A stretch of DNA of 64,000 nt from positions 62,001-126,000 of the forward strand of contig CAWIBX010000006.1 of NCBI GenBank assembly GCA_963834405.1. The letters are read 5' to 3'. Shown one piece after another: positions 1-8,553 of this stretch. Source of the stretch: Bog-473 sp963834405. Its GTDB lineage: Bacteria; Actinomycetota; Acidimicrobiia; Acidimicrobiales; RAAP-2. Positions within the stretch are counted from its first letter, which is position 1, and each line of letters opens with the position of its first letter. The translations under genes were made by a program, and so were the position numbers. The notes beneath the pieces are model-generated. The model saw only the letters and a list, made by a program, of their open reading frames with translations. It did not search any database and had not been told where the DNA came from.

Positions 1-706
1 ATGGCACTGCCCGTTGCGAAAGGGTGGCGGATTCGAGCTGGATGAGGGCAATCGACTCGAGACCCGAGTAGCGGGCGCTCGTCCTCCCGCCGACATGAGT
101 GACGAGTGGCATCTTCAGCTCTTCGCAGGCGGACCAGAAGGGTTCCCAGCGGCGGCGGTTGTATTCGGGCAATTCGCCGTCTCGCATAGCCGGAAAATTG
201 ACTCCGCGCAGACCGTGCTCGTGAGCCCAGCGGACCTCGCGTAGAGCGCGATCAATGTCCCACATGGGCACGTAGGCCAGCCCGACGTGGCGCTGGGGCG
301 CTTCTGAGACGAAATCGACCAGCCAACGGTTGTAGATCTGCTGTCCAACTGCCACCAGTTCTGGATCGGGCTTAGGAGCGGGCTCCCCGAACGACTGGGG
401 CACGAAAGGGATGGGCTCCATGTTGGTGCTGCCGTGGAAGATCACCCCGGCAGCAACCCCGTCGTGGTCGTAATCGGTCAGACGTGCCTCGGACTCGTAG
501 TGGCCCGGCGTCTGGAAGTTGGGATGGTCGAGGTATCCGCTGCCGTCCAACATGGCACTGAAGGCCGCGCGCTCCGTCGCCGTGCTCTGCGCGAAGCGAT
601 CGAACTCGTCGAGGTACTTCGAGGAGCAGTACGGGCGCAGGTCCAGGACGAGCCGCGGACCGACGTGCGTATCGTTCGAAACGATGACGACCGGTTCCGA
701 GGTCAT
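1..706 (-). CDS. Amidohydrolase-2 family metal-dependent hydrolase (3' part cut by window edge)
   Basis: An open frame of 235 residues starts with ATG at 704-706 and runs off the left edge. It begins MTSEPVVIVSNDTHVGP, matching the Asp-x-His metal-binding start of the amidohydrolase-2 (decarboxylase-like TIM barrel) family. A second histidine motif, VTHVGG, lies near residue 214, and a WDIDRALREVRWAHEHGLRG segment between them is typical of the family. The start codon overlaps the stop of the upstream P450 gene as ATGA, so the two genes are translationally coupled and probably act on the same substrate. The C-terminal catalytic residues are outside the window, so the substrate is unknown. It was found by translating the reverse strand up to the edge. 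Confidence 0.85.
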   Translation of the reverse strand, partial: MTSEPVVIVSNDTHVGPRLVLDLRPYCSSKYLDEFDRFAQSTATERAAFSAMLDGSGYLDHPNFQTPGHYESEARLTDYDHDGVAAGVIFHGSTNMEPIPFVPQSFGEPAPKPDPELVAVGQQIYNRWLVDFVSEAPQRHVGLAYVPMWDIDRALREVRWAHEHGLRGVNFPAMRDGELPEYNRRRWEPFWSACEELKMPLVTHVGGRTSARYSGLESIALIQLESATLSQRAVP

Positions 707-1899
707 CGGACGATGATGGGCATCTTTTCCCACCCGCGAACGGTCGATGTCGATGCCAGCTTGATGACGCTGTAGTCGACGTCCCACTCGGGCCACCGGT
801 TCAGCAATTCATCGAGCGCCACTCGTCCTTCGAGCCGGGCGAGATGGGCACCGAGACAGAAATGCAAGCCGTAGCCGAAGGTCATGTGCTGCCCGTCGTT
901 CCGTTTGACGTCATAGGTAGCCGGATTCGCAAATCGACGCGGGTCGCGATTGGCGGATGCCATGAGCAAGAGCACTGCGCTCCCCACCGGCAACGTCGTG
1001 CCGTAGTACTCGGTGTCTTTGGTGACGTAGCGGGCCGAGGCGTGGCCAGTGGGCTCGAATCGCAGCGTTTCCTCGATCACATTCGGAATGAGCGAGCGAT
1101 CAGCGACGGCTAGTCGGCGTTGGTCGGGATGCTCTGCCAGCACCTTGGCCAGCCACCCGATCAGCCGTCCCGTCGTCTCGTTGCCGGCGCCAGCCAACAC
1201 AGACGTGTAGGTCAACACCTCTTGGCGAGTCAGGGTGCGTGTCTCCCCCGACTCGTCCTCGAATTCAGCGTTCAGCAGCATCGTCATAAGGTCGTCGGAG
1301 GGGTGATGGGAGCGCCATTCGACGTAGTCGGCGAACATCTCGCCGGTCACGACCTCGGACTGTTCGATGCGCATCGGCTGTCCCGGCCTGGTGCGCAGGT
1401 CTCGGTCAGTCTTGTTCCGAACGGCAATCTGGTCGTCTTCCGGAATGCCGAGCAGCATGCCGATGACACGCATGGGCAGCATCGAAGCAAGTTCGGTGAT
1501 GACGTCGAAGCCTTCGCAACCCACCAGCGGGTCGAGGCAGCGGACGCAGTAGGCTCGCACCTGATCCTCGAGCAACGCCATCCTCTTGGGAGTGAAGACA
1601 CACGACAAGAGCCCGCGATGGCTCGTGTGCACGGGCGGGTCTTCCCACATGACGACGCCCGGGGGGATTTCGATGCCCGCCCGCAGGACGTCGAGGAGGT
1701 CGCCCCGACTGCTGGAGAACACCTCCCAGTTGACCAGTGCCTTCTGGACGTCCTCGTGACGAGCCAATGCCCAGAAGTCGTAGCGCTCGTTGTAGTACAG
1801 CGGCGACTCCTCACGGAGACGCTCATAGGTCGGATAGGGATCAGCATTGATATCGACGTCGTAGGGGTCGAAGTAGACGCTGGTGTCGCTGACGACCAT
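703..1899 (-). CDS. Cytochrome P450
   Basis: This 398-residue protein has the usual length of a soluble bacterial P450 monooxygenase. The I-helix oxygen-activation motif AGAGNETT lies near residue 240, the K-helix ExxR appears as EETLR, and the haem-binding loop FGYGLHFCLGAHLAR at 341-355 carries the cysteine ligand C348. It needs ferredoxin and reductase partners, which are not in the window. An AGGGGAG ribosome-binding site precedes the ATG. The gene is divergent from a TetR regulator, with a perfect 22-bp palindrome between them, and is coupled downstream to an amidohydrolase. This suggests a regulated catabolic operon for a ring or terpenoid-like compound (inference). Confidence 0.95.
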   Translation of the reverse strand: MVVSDTSVYFDPYDVDINADPYPTYERLREESPLYYNERYDFWALARHEDVQKALVNWEVFSSSRGDLLDVLRAGIEIPPGVVMWEDPPVHTSHRGLLSCVFTPKRMALLEDQVRAYCVRCLDPLVGCEGFDVITELASMLPMRVIGMLLGIPEDDQIAVRNKTDRDLRTRPGQPMRIEQSEVVTGEMFADYVEWRSHHPSDDLMTMLLNAEFEDESGETRTLTRQEVLTYTSVLAGAGNETTGRLIGWLAKVLAEHPDQRRLAVADRSLIPNVIEETLRFEPTGHASARYVTKDTEYYGTTLPVGSAVLLLMASANRDPRRFANPATYDVKRNDGQHMTFGYGLHFCLGAHLARLEGRVALDELLNRWPEWDVDYSVIKLASTSTVRGWEKMPIIVR

Positions 1900-1918
1900 T
1901 GGCCGCTCCCCTTTTTTG

Positions 1919-1940
1919 AGTTAGAACATCTGTTCTAACT
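1919..1940. promoter_or_regulatory. Palindromic operator between P450 and TetR genes
   Basis: AGTTAGAACA-TC-TGTTCTAACT is a perfect inverted repeat with 10-bp arms and a 2-bp spacer. It lies between the divergent P450 and TetR genes, about 20 bp upstream of the P450 start, and is directly followed by TAGGAT (1941-1946), a possible -10 box for the rightward gene. Size and position fit a TetR dimer site that controls both directions. The right half with its following bases recurs near 6215. Binding by the adjacent TetR is an inference. Confidence 0.75.
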
Positions 1941-2040
1941 TAGGATGGATCGCATGTCAACAATGCCGCTCTATTAGGACATTTTTGGGAACGACCGTCT
2001 GGGCATGCCGCGGTTCAAGCAGAACATATGCTCTGGATAG

Positions 2041-2715
2041 ATGGTTCCGCGTTCGGCCTCCACCCCACCGGCTCGAGAAAGCTCGACAAGGCGTCCCAGA
2101 GCGGCGACCCCCGAAAAGCGGCGAAAGCTCCTCGACGGCGCTGAGCAAGTCATGTTGCGCGACGGCTATGCAGCTGTGACTTCGAGGCGCCTCGAGGCAG
2201 AGACTGGTCTCAAGGTCCACTACCACTTCGGCAGCATCGATGACCTGTTCATCGCAGTGGTCCGTCGACGAGGCGAGGTCAATCTGACCCTGATGGCCGA
2301 GGCCTTGTCTTCGCCCCACCCCCTACAGGCCTGGTGGCGCCTGGCTTCGGATCGCCGCGGGAGCCGGCTGCTGGTCGAGATCACTGCAGCGGCGAACCAC
2401 CGCGCTGCACTTCAGGTCGAAGTGGCTGCGTTCGCGCGCGAGAGCCGGCGCATGCAGCTCGATGCTCTCGATCACCTGCTGGCGGAGTACGGAATCGATC
2501 GAGAGCTCTATCCCCCCTCGCTGGTGGCACCGACGATTCAGGGGCTCGCATTCGCGATGGCTTACGACCAGGCCGCCGGCTTTGATACCGCGCAGGCCGA
2601 GGCGTCAGCGGCCATGGAGCGGCTCTTGGAGCGACTCGAAGCGCAGCGGTTTGCTGAGCGGCTCATAAGAATCCCTGGGGCGAAGACGAGAGCTACTCAG
2701 GCCAATGCGGACTGA
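2041..2715 (+). CDS. TetR/AcrR family transcriptional regulator
   Basis: This 224-residue protein has an N-terminal helix-turn-helix region at about residues 26-70, including EAETGLKVHYHFGS. That matches the TetR recognition helix and the following tyrosine/phenylalanine motif. The C-terminal ligand domain is rich in alanine and leucine, as usual. It is transcribed away from the P450 operon, and the palindrome at 1919-1940 is its likely operator. The ATG at 2041 has no strong ribosome-binding site. An upstream ATG at 1954 in the same frame is cut off by a TAG seven codons later, so the start may be preceded by a very short leader peptide. The ligand is unknown. Confidence 0.88.
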   Translation: MVPRSASTPPARESSTRRPRAATPEKRRKLLDGAEQVMLRDGYAAVTSRRLEAETGLKVHYHFGSIDDLFIAVVRRRGEVNLTLMAEALSSPHPLQAWWRLASDRRGSRLLVEITAAANHRAALQVEVAAFARESRRMQLDALDHLLAEYGIDRELYPPSLVAPTIQGLAFAMAYDQAAGFDTAQAEASAAMERLLERLEAQRFAERLIRIPGAKTRATQANAD

Positions 2716-2723
2716 TGGATGGG

Positions 2724-2790
2724 TTAGCCATCCTCGATTGCAGCTTTCGCACCGAAGACGGAGCCGTAGAAGCGCTCACCATAGGGCGCC
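2724..2790 (-). pseudogene. Fragment of a VOC (glyoxalase-fold) gene
   Basis: In the reverse frame this stretch reads GERFYGSVFGAKAAIEDG followed by a stop. It closely resembles GERFYGAVFGAKQALEVG in the intact VOC gene at 5626-6132, and the DNA is also alike. Only about 20 codons remain and no start is visible, so it is a decayed duplicate lying between the TetR gene and the solute-binding protein. It codes for nothing recognisable today. Confidence 0.6.
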
Positions 2791-2937
2791 CTTCATCATT
2801 CTCGACGTCGGATAACTCCAGACAGGTCAACGGTCGCTCTCGGTGGCCGGATCCCCGTGAACTGATCCCCCTCCTGTGCCGGTTTTTCATCTGTGCTGTT
2901 AGGTCTAGCTCGAGGTTCCGGGCTTCGACTAGTGGGT

Positions 2938-4203
2938 CTACGACGTAGACGACTTCGCCGCCAAAACCAACTGTTTAGCCGTCATGTTGTACTTGGCAAT
3001 GTAAACGGGGCCGATGCCGTAACTCCTGCCTGGTCCGAAGGATACGGGACTACCGACGCCAGGAAGGGTGACGTTGCGCAGTGCGTAGCCGGCTCGGTCG
3101 AAACTGGCGACGGTCAGGTTCTTTCCAGCCGCGCTTGCGATTTTCTCGAAAAGCGCCACGCTTTGGCACGCGTAGATCGCTCCGATGTAGCTGTGGTCCG
3201 AGGTATTGGAGGTCGCACTGGGTGGCGTGATTACGTCAGACGGATACGCGCTCCTTATCGTTCGTACGCAATTTTTGATGGCTGGCTCCTGCCACTGCTG
3301 TATCGCATCTGGCGTCGGGCTGGAAGAAGTCACGTTCTTGAGGTACGTGGGCGTGTTGCCGGTCGTGCCGCCGATGTAGCCCTGCAGTGCCCCAAAATCA
3401 GTGGCGATCCAGGGAGGATTGAAAGAGCTCTGGGTGTCGTAGAGTCCGCCGGGCCAGGTCCCCGATGCGGAACCGACGGCCACCACTTCGGTAACACCAG
3501 CGCTTTGGAAACGTTGGGCCGCGGTGGCCACTTGCTGGTTCGTTGCGGCCTGGTCGTTCGTAGGTGCGGAATCGACGGCCTGTTGGGCCACCTTCACATG
3601 GAGCGCGTGCAGGGTGGAGAGCACCACCTTGGTCTCGTCCTGATCGGCAGTCGCGCTGAAGACGCCCACGACCTTTCCCTTGAACAGACCCATTTTGGAG
3701 AACACGGACAACTGCAAGGGATCGTACGCAGACTGTGGCGGCGAGACGGCGAAATTGACGGCGGACCCCGCAGGCAGCGGGCCGCTCACTGTTCCGTTGA
3801 TCGTTGGTGTCCCATGGTCTTCGAGGTAGCAGTTCGCCATGTAGGGCGTCAGAGCAACAAAGACCTGAACGTCCTCGGTGAGCTGGGTACACACCGACAA
3901 AGCCTGCGCCGGACTCGCCGGGTTCACTCCAGCCACCGTGGCGACTACTTTGCGCCCGTTCACCCCACCGTGCTTGTTCAGGTTGGCGATCAACGCGTCG
4001 TAGTCGTGCGGAGCATTGCCCTGGTTCAGCTTGACCCCCAATGAGGCAAGCGAGCTGAGATCGAGATACGGGATGCCGACTTTGATGGTCGTTGACGTCA
4101 CCCCAGCGTTGGCTGACGCACCGGCGAACTGAACTGGAATGAGGATCGAGACCGCGAGGAAAGTCACGATCGCTCCCAAGACGAAACCCCTGCGCGCAAC
4201 CAT
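2938..4203 (-). CDS. Secreted ABC-type solute-binding protein (type I periplasmic fold, LivJ-like)
   Basis: This 421-residue protein has a clear export signal: MVARRG followed by a hydrophobic stretch ending in ASANA at about residue 32. The mature part begins with TSTTIKVGIPY and continues with segments such as HGGVNGRKV and AVGSASGTWPGG, as in branched-chain amino-acid/amide binding proteins of the type I fold. The ATG at 4203 was chosen because AGGAGG at 4211-4216 is ideally spaced. A longer frame to 4278 lacks a ribosome-binding site. No permease or ATPase lies next to it, so it either serves transporters elsewhere or acts as a sensor. The ligand is unknown. It lies 78 nt downstream of the glycosidase gene in the same direction. 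Confidence 0.85.
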   Translation of the reverse strand: MVARRGFVLGAIVTFLAVSILIPVQFAGASANAGVTSTTIKVGIPYLDLSSLASLGVKLNQGNAPHDYDALIANLNKHGGVNGRKVVATVAGVNPASPAQALSVCTQLTEDVQVFVALTPYMANCYLEDHGTPTINGTVSGPLPAGSAVNFAVSPPQSAYDPLQLSVFSKMGLFKGKVVGVFSATADQDETKVVLSTLHALHVKVAQQAVDSAPTNDQAATNQQVATAAQRFQSAGVTEVVAVGSASGTWPGGLYDTQSSFNPPWIATDFGALQGYIGGTTGNTPTYLKNVTSSSPTPDAIQQWQEPAIKNCVRTIRSAYPSDVITPPSATSNTSDHSYIGAIYACQSVALFEKIASAAGKNLTVASFDRAGYALRNVTLPGVGSPVSFGPGRSYGIGPVYIAKYNMTAKQLVLAAKSSTS

Positions 4204-4281
4204 CACAGCACCTCCTTTCGCCCTCACGGTCGGATCCGGTCGGTCAAAGGGACCACGTCGCAGAAATGGGCGATCCACAAC

Positions 4282-5580
4282 TCAGCACTCCATGCGGTTC
4301 TGTTGCGCGACCTGGCCGAGCCAGCGGGCGGACGGTTTGACCGTGCGGTCGAAAGTCTCCCTGTTGACAGCGATGAGGCCGAACGTCATGGCATAGCCGG
4401 AGAACCATTCGAAATTGTCGAGCAAAGACCAGTGCAGATAACCGCGGACGTCAACACCGTCTTTGACGCAACGTGCGAGGCCTTCGAGCGCATCCTTCGT
4501 GTAGGAGATTCGCGCCGTATCGTCGTGTGTGGCCATACCGTTCTCTGTTACGAGGACGGGTACGCCGGCGATCGAGGCGGCGAGCCTCACCGTGTGCTCC
4601 AGGCCCCCCGGATACGCCTCCCAACCCGTCTGCATCTTGAGGGCCTCGTCGGGGACCGGCATTCGGCCCTGAGGCCCGAATAGGTCCCTCGAGTAGGTCT
4701 GCACTCCGACGAAGTCGTCAGCAGCCGACACCTTGAGCCACTCGACTTCGCCGGCCCGTTCAGCGGCCGCGCGCCGCTCCTCTCCGCCGTCGATGGAGTC
4801 GAGGTATGGAAGCGCGAGAGTCCATCCGACCTTCATCTTGGGGGCCTCGGCCTTGATGGCTTGGCAGGCCAGGCGGTGAGCCCTAGCCATGACGTCTAGT
4901 TCTCCTCCAAACATGCCCATGTGGTACGTGCCGTTGTCGAAGCCGCCGATGCCCCTCGCTGGTGACGTCTCGGGAGCAGCGTCGGATGGTTCCTGGACGA
5001 ACTCATCCGCGGACGGAGGTGCCCGCTGGTCCCCTCGGGGCATATCTGCATATGGGACAATGTCGTGTTGCTTGGGCCCCATCGCAGCGACCACTGCGAG
5101 CAGGTTGGGTTCGTTGAGCGTGCATGCCCAGTCGACCATTCCACCCAGCGCACGCGTCGCCGCGCCGGCGAAGGCAGCAAATCGCTCCGGAGCCTCCGTT
5201 GAATGCCACCCACGGCGGCCGGCGAGCCAGCGTGGGAGGGTGAAGTGATTGTAGGTGACGACAGGCGTGATCCCTCGTTCAAGACAGGCTTCGACCACCC
5301 GCACGTAATGATCGAGCGCGGCGCGAGAGACAAACCCGTCCTCCGGTTCGATACGAGACCATTCCGGGGAGAATCGATAGGCATTCAAACCCAGGTCGGC
5401 GAGGGTCGTCAGATCCTCCTCGAATCGGTGGTAGTGGTCGCACGCGTCACCAGAGGGCTCCGTGAACATCGAGTTCGGTGCCCACTCGAGAGGCCACAGG
5501 TCGGCGTTGACATTGCCTCCCTCAACCTGGTGCCCGGCGGTAGAGGCACCCCAGAGAAATCCTGTTGGGAAGTCAGTCAC
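4282..5580 (-). CDS. Glycoside hydrolase family 1 (beta-glucosidase-like)
   Basis: This 432-residue protein has the GH1 length and its two catalytic glutamates: the acid/base in TLNEP (E157) and the nucleophile in VTENG (E346). FLWGASTAGHQVEGG at the start and LLDNFEWFSGY near the end are classic GH1 sugar-binding segments. It is cytoplasmic, with no signal peptide. It should hydrolyse beta-glycosides by a retaining mechanism; the exact sugar cannot be read from the sequence. It lies between the secreted VOC gene and the solute-binding protein on the same strand, with short gaps that suggest co-transcription. Confidence 0.93.
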   Translation of the reverse strand: MTDFPTGFLWGASTAGHQVEGGNVNADLWPLEWAPNSMFTEPSGDACDHYHRFEEDLTTLADLGLNAYRFSPEWSRIEPEDGFVSRAALDHYVRVVEACLERGITPVVTYNHFTLPRWLAGRRGWHSTEAPERFAAFAGAATRALGGMVDWACTLNEPNLLAVVAAMGPKQHDIVPYADMPRGDQRAPPSADEFVQEPSDAAPETSPARGIGGFDNGTYHMGMFGGELDVMARAHRLACQAIKAEAPKMKVGWTLALPYLDSIDGGEERRAAAERAGEVEWLKVSAADDFVGVQTYSRDLFGPQGRMPVPDEALKMQTGWEAYPGGLEHTVRLAASIAGVPVLVTENGMATHDDTARISYTKDALEGLARCVKDGVDVRGYLHWSLLDNFEWFSGYAMTFGLIAVNRETFDRTVKPSARWLGQVAQQNRMEC

Positions 5581-5625
5581 GGAAGCGCCAACTCCAGCTT
5601 CTCCTGCATCGGATCATGATGGCGG

Positions 5626-6132
5626 TCAACCGATCTGCAAGATCTCAACGTTGTTGCCCCAAGGATCGAGAAGGTCGATTGATTGCGCCGCCTGATTCCC
5701 CGGTTTACCGGCGAAGTGCCCCTGGACTTTGGCGCCGTGGGCAACGGCCAAAGCTTCTGCTCGACTCAGGTTCGGAACTTGGATGATGAAACCACTGACG
5801 TTTACCTGGCCGTGGGGCCCTCTCTTGAGAAGGACCAGGCCCGGACCTCCCTTTGGAAAGGTCAAGATCGGAATTTTGCCCACCTCGAGCGCCTGCTTCG
5901 CCCCGAAGACGGCGCCGTAGAAGCGCTCGCCGGCCGCGACGTTCCCCACAGAGAGTTTGATCATCAAGATGGTTCCGGTCGGCTCGTTTTTACCGCTTGA
6001 ACTGGGCCCCGACGTCGTGGTGGCGCTGTGAACGGGAAGAGTGGTTGGTGCACTGCTCGCGGCGGCTACCGAACTGAATCCTCCGGTCGCTAACGCCAAC
6101 GCGACTGCGAACGGTATGGCGGTTTTACGCAT
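5626..6132 (-). CDS. Exported VOC-superfamily (glyoxalase/bleomycin-resistance fold) protein
   Basis: This 168-residue protein starts with an export signal (MRKTAIPFAVALALATGGF, then a small-residue cleavage region VAAASSAP) and a Thr/Ser-rich linker. The VOC fold begins at about residue 50 with TGTILMIKLSV and continues through GERFYGAVFGAK to a final DPWGNNVEILQIG. The DPxGN-x-VE ending is typical of VOC domains that bind a metal or small ligand. An exported VOC protein is uncommon. The ATG at 6132 opens the signal peptide; an in-frame TTG at 6195 is less likely. It is divergent from the 6361 gene, and a copy of the P450/TetR half-operator lies between them. Confidence 0.75.
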   Translation of the reverse strand: MRKTAIPFAVALALATGGFSSVAAASSAPTTLPVHSATTTSGPSSSGKNEPTGTILMIKLSVGNVAAGERFYGAVFGAKQALEVGKIPILTFPKGGPGLVLLKRGPHGQVNVSGFIIQVPNLSRAEALAVAHGAKVQGHFAGKPGNQAAQSIDLLDPWGNNVEILQIG

Positions 6133-6206
6133 CCGGGGACGTGCCTCGCTCTCGTTGCCGTCGGATCCGCCCAGCTCGGGCCCTAGGTAGAGCAATCGTT
6201 TGCATT

Positions 6207-6242
6207 TGGAGCAAACGTTCTAACTTATAATGGTCCGACATG
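6207..6242 (+). promoter_or_regulatory. Promoter with half-operator shared with the P450/TetR region
   Basis: GTTCTAACTTA (about 6217-6227) matches the right half of the 1919-1940 palindrome plus its downstream bases. It overlaps a perfect TATAAT at 6226-6231. The similarity extends to ATGTCAA at 6240, which aligns with the same heptamer at 1954. Just upstream CGTTTGC and GCAAACG form a 7-bp inverted repeat. With TATAAT eight bases before the ATG at 6240, transcripts could start at or near that codon. This links the 6361 gene, and perhaps the VOC gene, to the TetR of the P450 operon (inference). Confidence 0.55.
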
Positions 6243-6360
6243 TCAAACGCCCCTTTTCAAGCAAGGTCCGCCGAGGCCATCGCGGCGCCGACAGCCGTGA
6301 CGCCAAGCGGTCTCGCTGGCCGCAGCACAACGAACTGTTCATGGCACAGGAGTTCACCAA

Positions 6361-7944
6361 ATGATCATTGATGACACCAGCGGGGTCGGCCGTATCGAAG
6401 TCACGACCATACCGATGCCCGCCTTCGCAAGAGAGCTGTCGCCCACCTACACCTGTTCGGGAAAGGTGCTGGTTCTCTTCCGGAAGGTCGACGATCCACC
6501 GGACTCAGACTTCTGGAATGTGGCTGTTGTCAATGACGATGGCACGGAATTCCGCACGATCTTCTCTGGTGTCATCCCTCAGCACGAGAAGGCGAACGGG
6601 ATTCGGCACATGCCGTTTCGTGACAACAAGAGAGTGCTGCTCGGCGACTACGTCCTAGAGTGTGATCCGGATATCGATCAGTGTGTCCGGGCAGAGCTCG
6701 TGCCTGTCAGATACCCCTGGGCAATAGAGCGGGAGCCACACACAACGCATCACTGGTCGGAGATCATCATTGCGCCAGATAACGAGCACATAGCTTGGAC
6801 GATGTTGCGCACCGATAACCTGGCGGCGAATGCAATGGGCAGCTTGAGGCGACGACGAAAGTCGTATGTCATTGCCAGGCCGCAAATCATCAGCGCGGTG
6901 CGTACCTTCGAGACGGACAAAGAACGTCCAGAGTACCTTGTCCCGCAGATCGTGCGAAGCGGCGAGGTCAAGCAGTTCGTGCGGGGCGGCACGGCCATCT
7001 CACTGGTTGGCAAGAAAGACGGGGCAATTACTGACTCGGTTGTCCAGGATTTGACGTCGAATGAAATAACTCAGATCACCACAACCCCGGGTTATGACGA
7101 GACAACTATCTTTTCTCCAGACGAGCGCCTGGGCATTGTCATGAGTACGCGGGGGTCCAAGACAACTGACCCCGCAATCTTCGGTCTAGTCCCGAGACCT
7201 CACACCTACGCGACCCAGTCCCTCATTACGCATCTATACATGTACGCGGTCGACGGAGTTCGCAAATTTCGGCGTGGGAACATCGGTCCCGTTCTGATCC
7301 AGGTCGAACGGTCGATGAATGAGCCCGGTTACCAGGGTGTCCAGTTAAACGACCCGAGAGAAGAGTGGGTGTACGTCTCGCCGATGTCATGGCACCCGAG
7401 CGGCAAAATGGCCATGTGGCCTGAGATGGTACGAGGCAGTGACGAGACGAAGGACGGAAGGCAGATCCGAGTCAGAAAGCTAACCTTGCGCGACTATCAG
7501 CCGGGCGAGGCCGTTGGTGCCCAGAGGACACCGGATCACATTCCCTACGGGATCACTGGCGTCAGAGCGCTGCTCAGTTTGTGGCATCCACGGGATACAA
7601 ACGCCAAAGGAAAGATCGCCGGGAGAAATGCGGGGTACGTCGAATATTCGCGGCAAGACGTTCTTCAATTGCGATATGTCGCATACAGCGACGACGGAAT
7701 GACGTTCTACAACGGGGATGAGCGGATGAAGAGTTCATTTGCTGGAGAGAGCTTCTACGAATCGAACCTTGAGATGACGGGCGAGGACGAAGGAGCGATG
7801 AAAATCAGGGCTACCTTCTCTCCAATTGCGTCTACTCGCCCGCTCAGACTTCTATTTGATATCGCGGACGATGGCAAGCCGAAAAGTCACGGATACGCGA
7901 CGCATGGTGGGGTCTGTCTCAACATCGAAGACATGGCCGAGTAG
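6361..7944 (+). CDS. TolB-like beta-propeller protein of unknown function
   Basis: This 527-residue protein has no signal peptide. It carries repeated TolB/WD40-like blade signatures: IIIAPDNEHIAWTML near 140, FSPDERLGIVMS near 255 and MSWHPSGKMAMWPE near 345. These suggest a six- or seven-bladed propeller. No catalytic motif is visible. AGGAG at 6348-6352 sits 8 nt before the ATG, supporting this start. A basic 44-codon frame (6230-6364) ends with ATGA overlapping this start and could be a coupled leader, but I cannot show that it is a gene. The shared half-operator upstream suggests control together with the P450 operon. Confidence 0.6.
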   Translation: MIIDDTSGVGRIEVTTIPMPAFARELSPTYTCSGKVLVLFRKVDDPPDSDFWNVAVVNDDGTEFRTIFSGVIPQHEKANGIRHMPFRDNKRVLLGDYVLECDPDIDQCVRAELVPVRYPWAIEREPHTTHHWSEIIIAPDNEHIAWTMLRTDNLAANAMGSLRRRRKSYVIARPQIISAVRTFETDKERPEYLVPQIVRSGEVKQFVRGGTAISLVGKKDGAITDSVVQDLTSNEITQITTTPGYDETTIFSPDERLGIVMSTRGSKTTDPAIFGLVPRPHTYATQSLITHLYMYAVDGVRKFRRGNIGPVLIQVERSMNEPGYQGVQLNDPREEWVYVSPMSWHPSGKMAMWPEMVRGSDETKDGRQIRVRKLTLRDYQPGEAVGAQRTPDHIPYGITGVRALLSLWHPRDTNAKGKIAGRNAGYVEYSRQDVLQLRYVAYSDDGMTFYNGDERMKSSFAGESFYESNLEMTGEDEGAMKIRATFSPIASTRPLRLLFDIADDGKPKSHGYATHGGVCLNIEDMAE

Positions 7945-8078
7945 GACAGCATTTGGGCTGGCGCCGTCGATATGCCCATTGATGCCGAGCAGGCTGCCAT
8001 TCCCAACAGCAGCTCGTATACAACGCGGTCCTGACCCGTCCCAACCGGGATCCCACTTTGGCCCTCTGACTTGGCCTT

Positions 8079-8395
8079 TGGTGGAGGTGAAGGGACTCGA
8101 ACCCTCGGCCTCTACATTGCGAATGTCTGGTTCTCGGTGTTTTGACCAGGGCCTTTCCGATGACTTTCCTGCTGGCGGCGTTTCGATCCCCTCAGGTTCC
8201 CTCACGATCCCTCTCCTTCCCTCTCGATAAGGTCACGTAAGGTCACGCCCGAGAGGCACTCGTTCCACGTGGACGACGATCACGCACCTCGGCGAGCAAC
8301 AGGACATTGTTGACCCTGAAGCGGCGATCCTTGCTGCCGGGCAGATGACTGAAGGGCCAAGGTTGTGTCCGCCAGCAGCCGGTCGACGACGTGTC
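8079..8395 (+). repeat. Left island end: copy of tRNA-Ala 3' half plus element arm (att A)
   Basis: Bases 8079-8123 are identical over 45 nt to 52455-52499, the 3' half of the complete tRNA-Ala(CGC), and in the same orientation. Similarity to the tRNA stops at the anticodon loop. From there to about 8250 the sequence is roughly 90% identical to the arm at 32837-32963, including two tandem AAGGTCACG units (8229-8248). Weaker similarity to the 33,060-33,180 region continues to about 8395, with reverse-strand peptide resemblance only. Sequence just left of 8079 also resembles the flank left of 52455. This is what insertion of an integrative element into a tRNA 3' end leaves behind. Confidence 0.75.
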
Positions 8396-8553
8396 GGGTG
8401 CATATGCGGCCGCCAGGGCATTTCCATACTCAACGTCGGCACCGCTGATCAGGCCCCGAGAATTGCCGAACGCGAACCTGCTGGTCCTATGTACGAGCCT
8501 CGCGGACCCGCGGTTCAATGCCGGCGGGGGCTGTGAAGCTTGCCCCAGTATTC

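Noticed and set aside
6230..6371. Small frames before the propeller gene (6230-6364 and 6240-6371)
   Set aside because: Both overlap the promoter or start region and have no ribosome-binding site or recognisable sequence. The ATGA junction of the first is suggestive but not enough.
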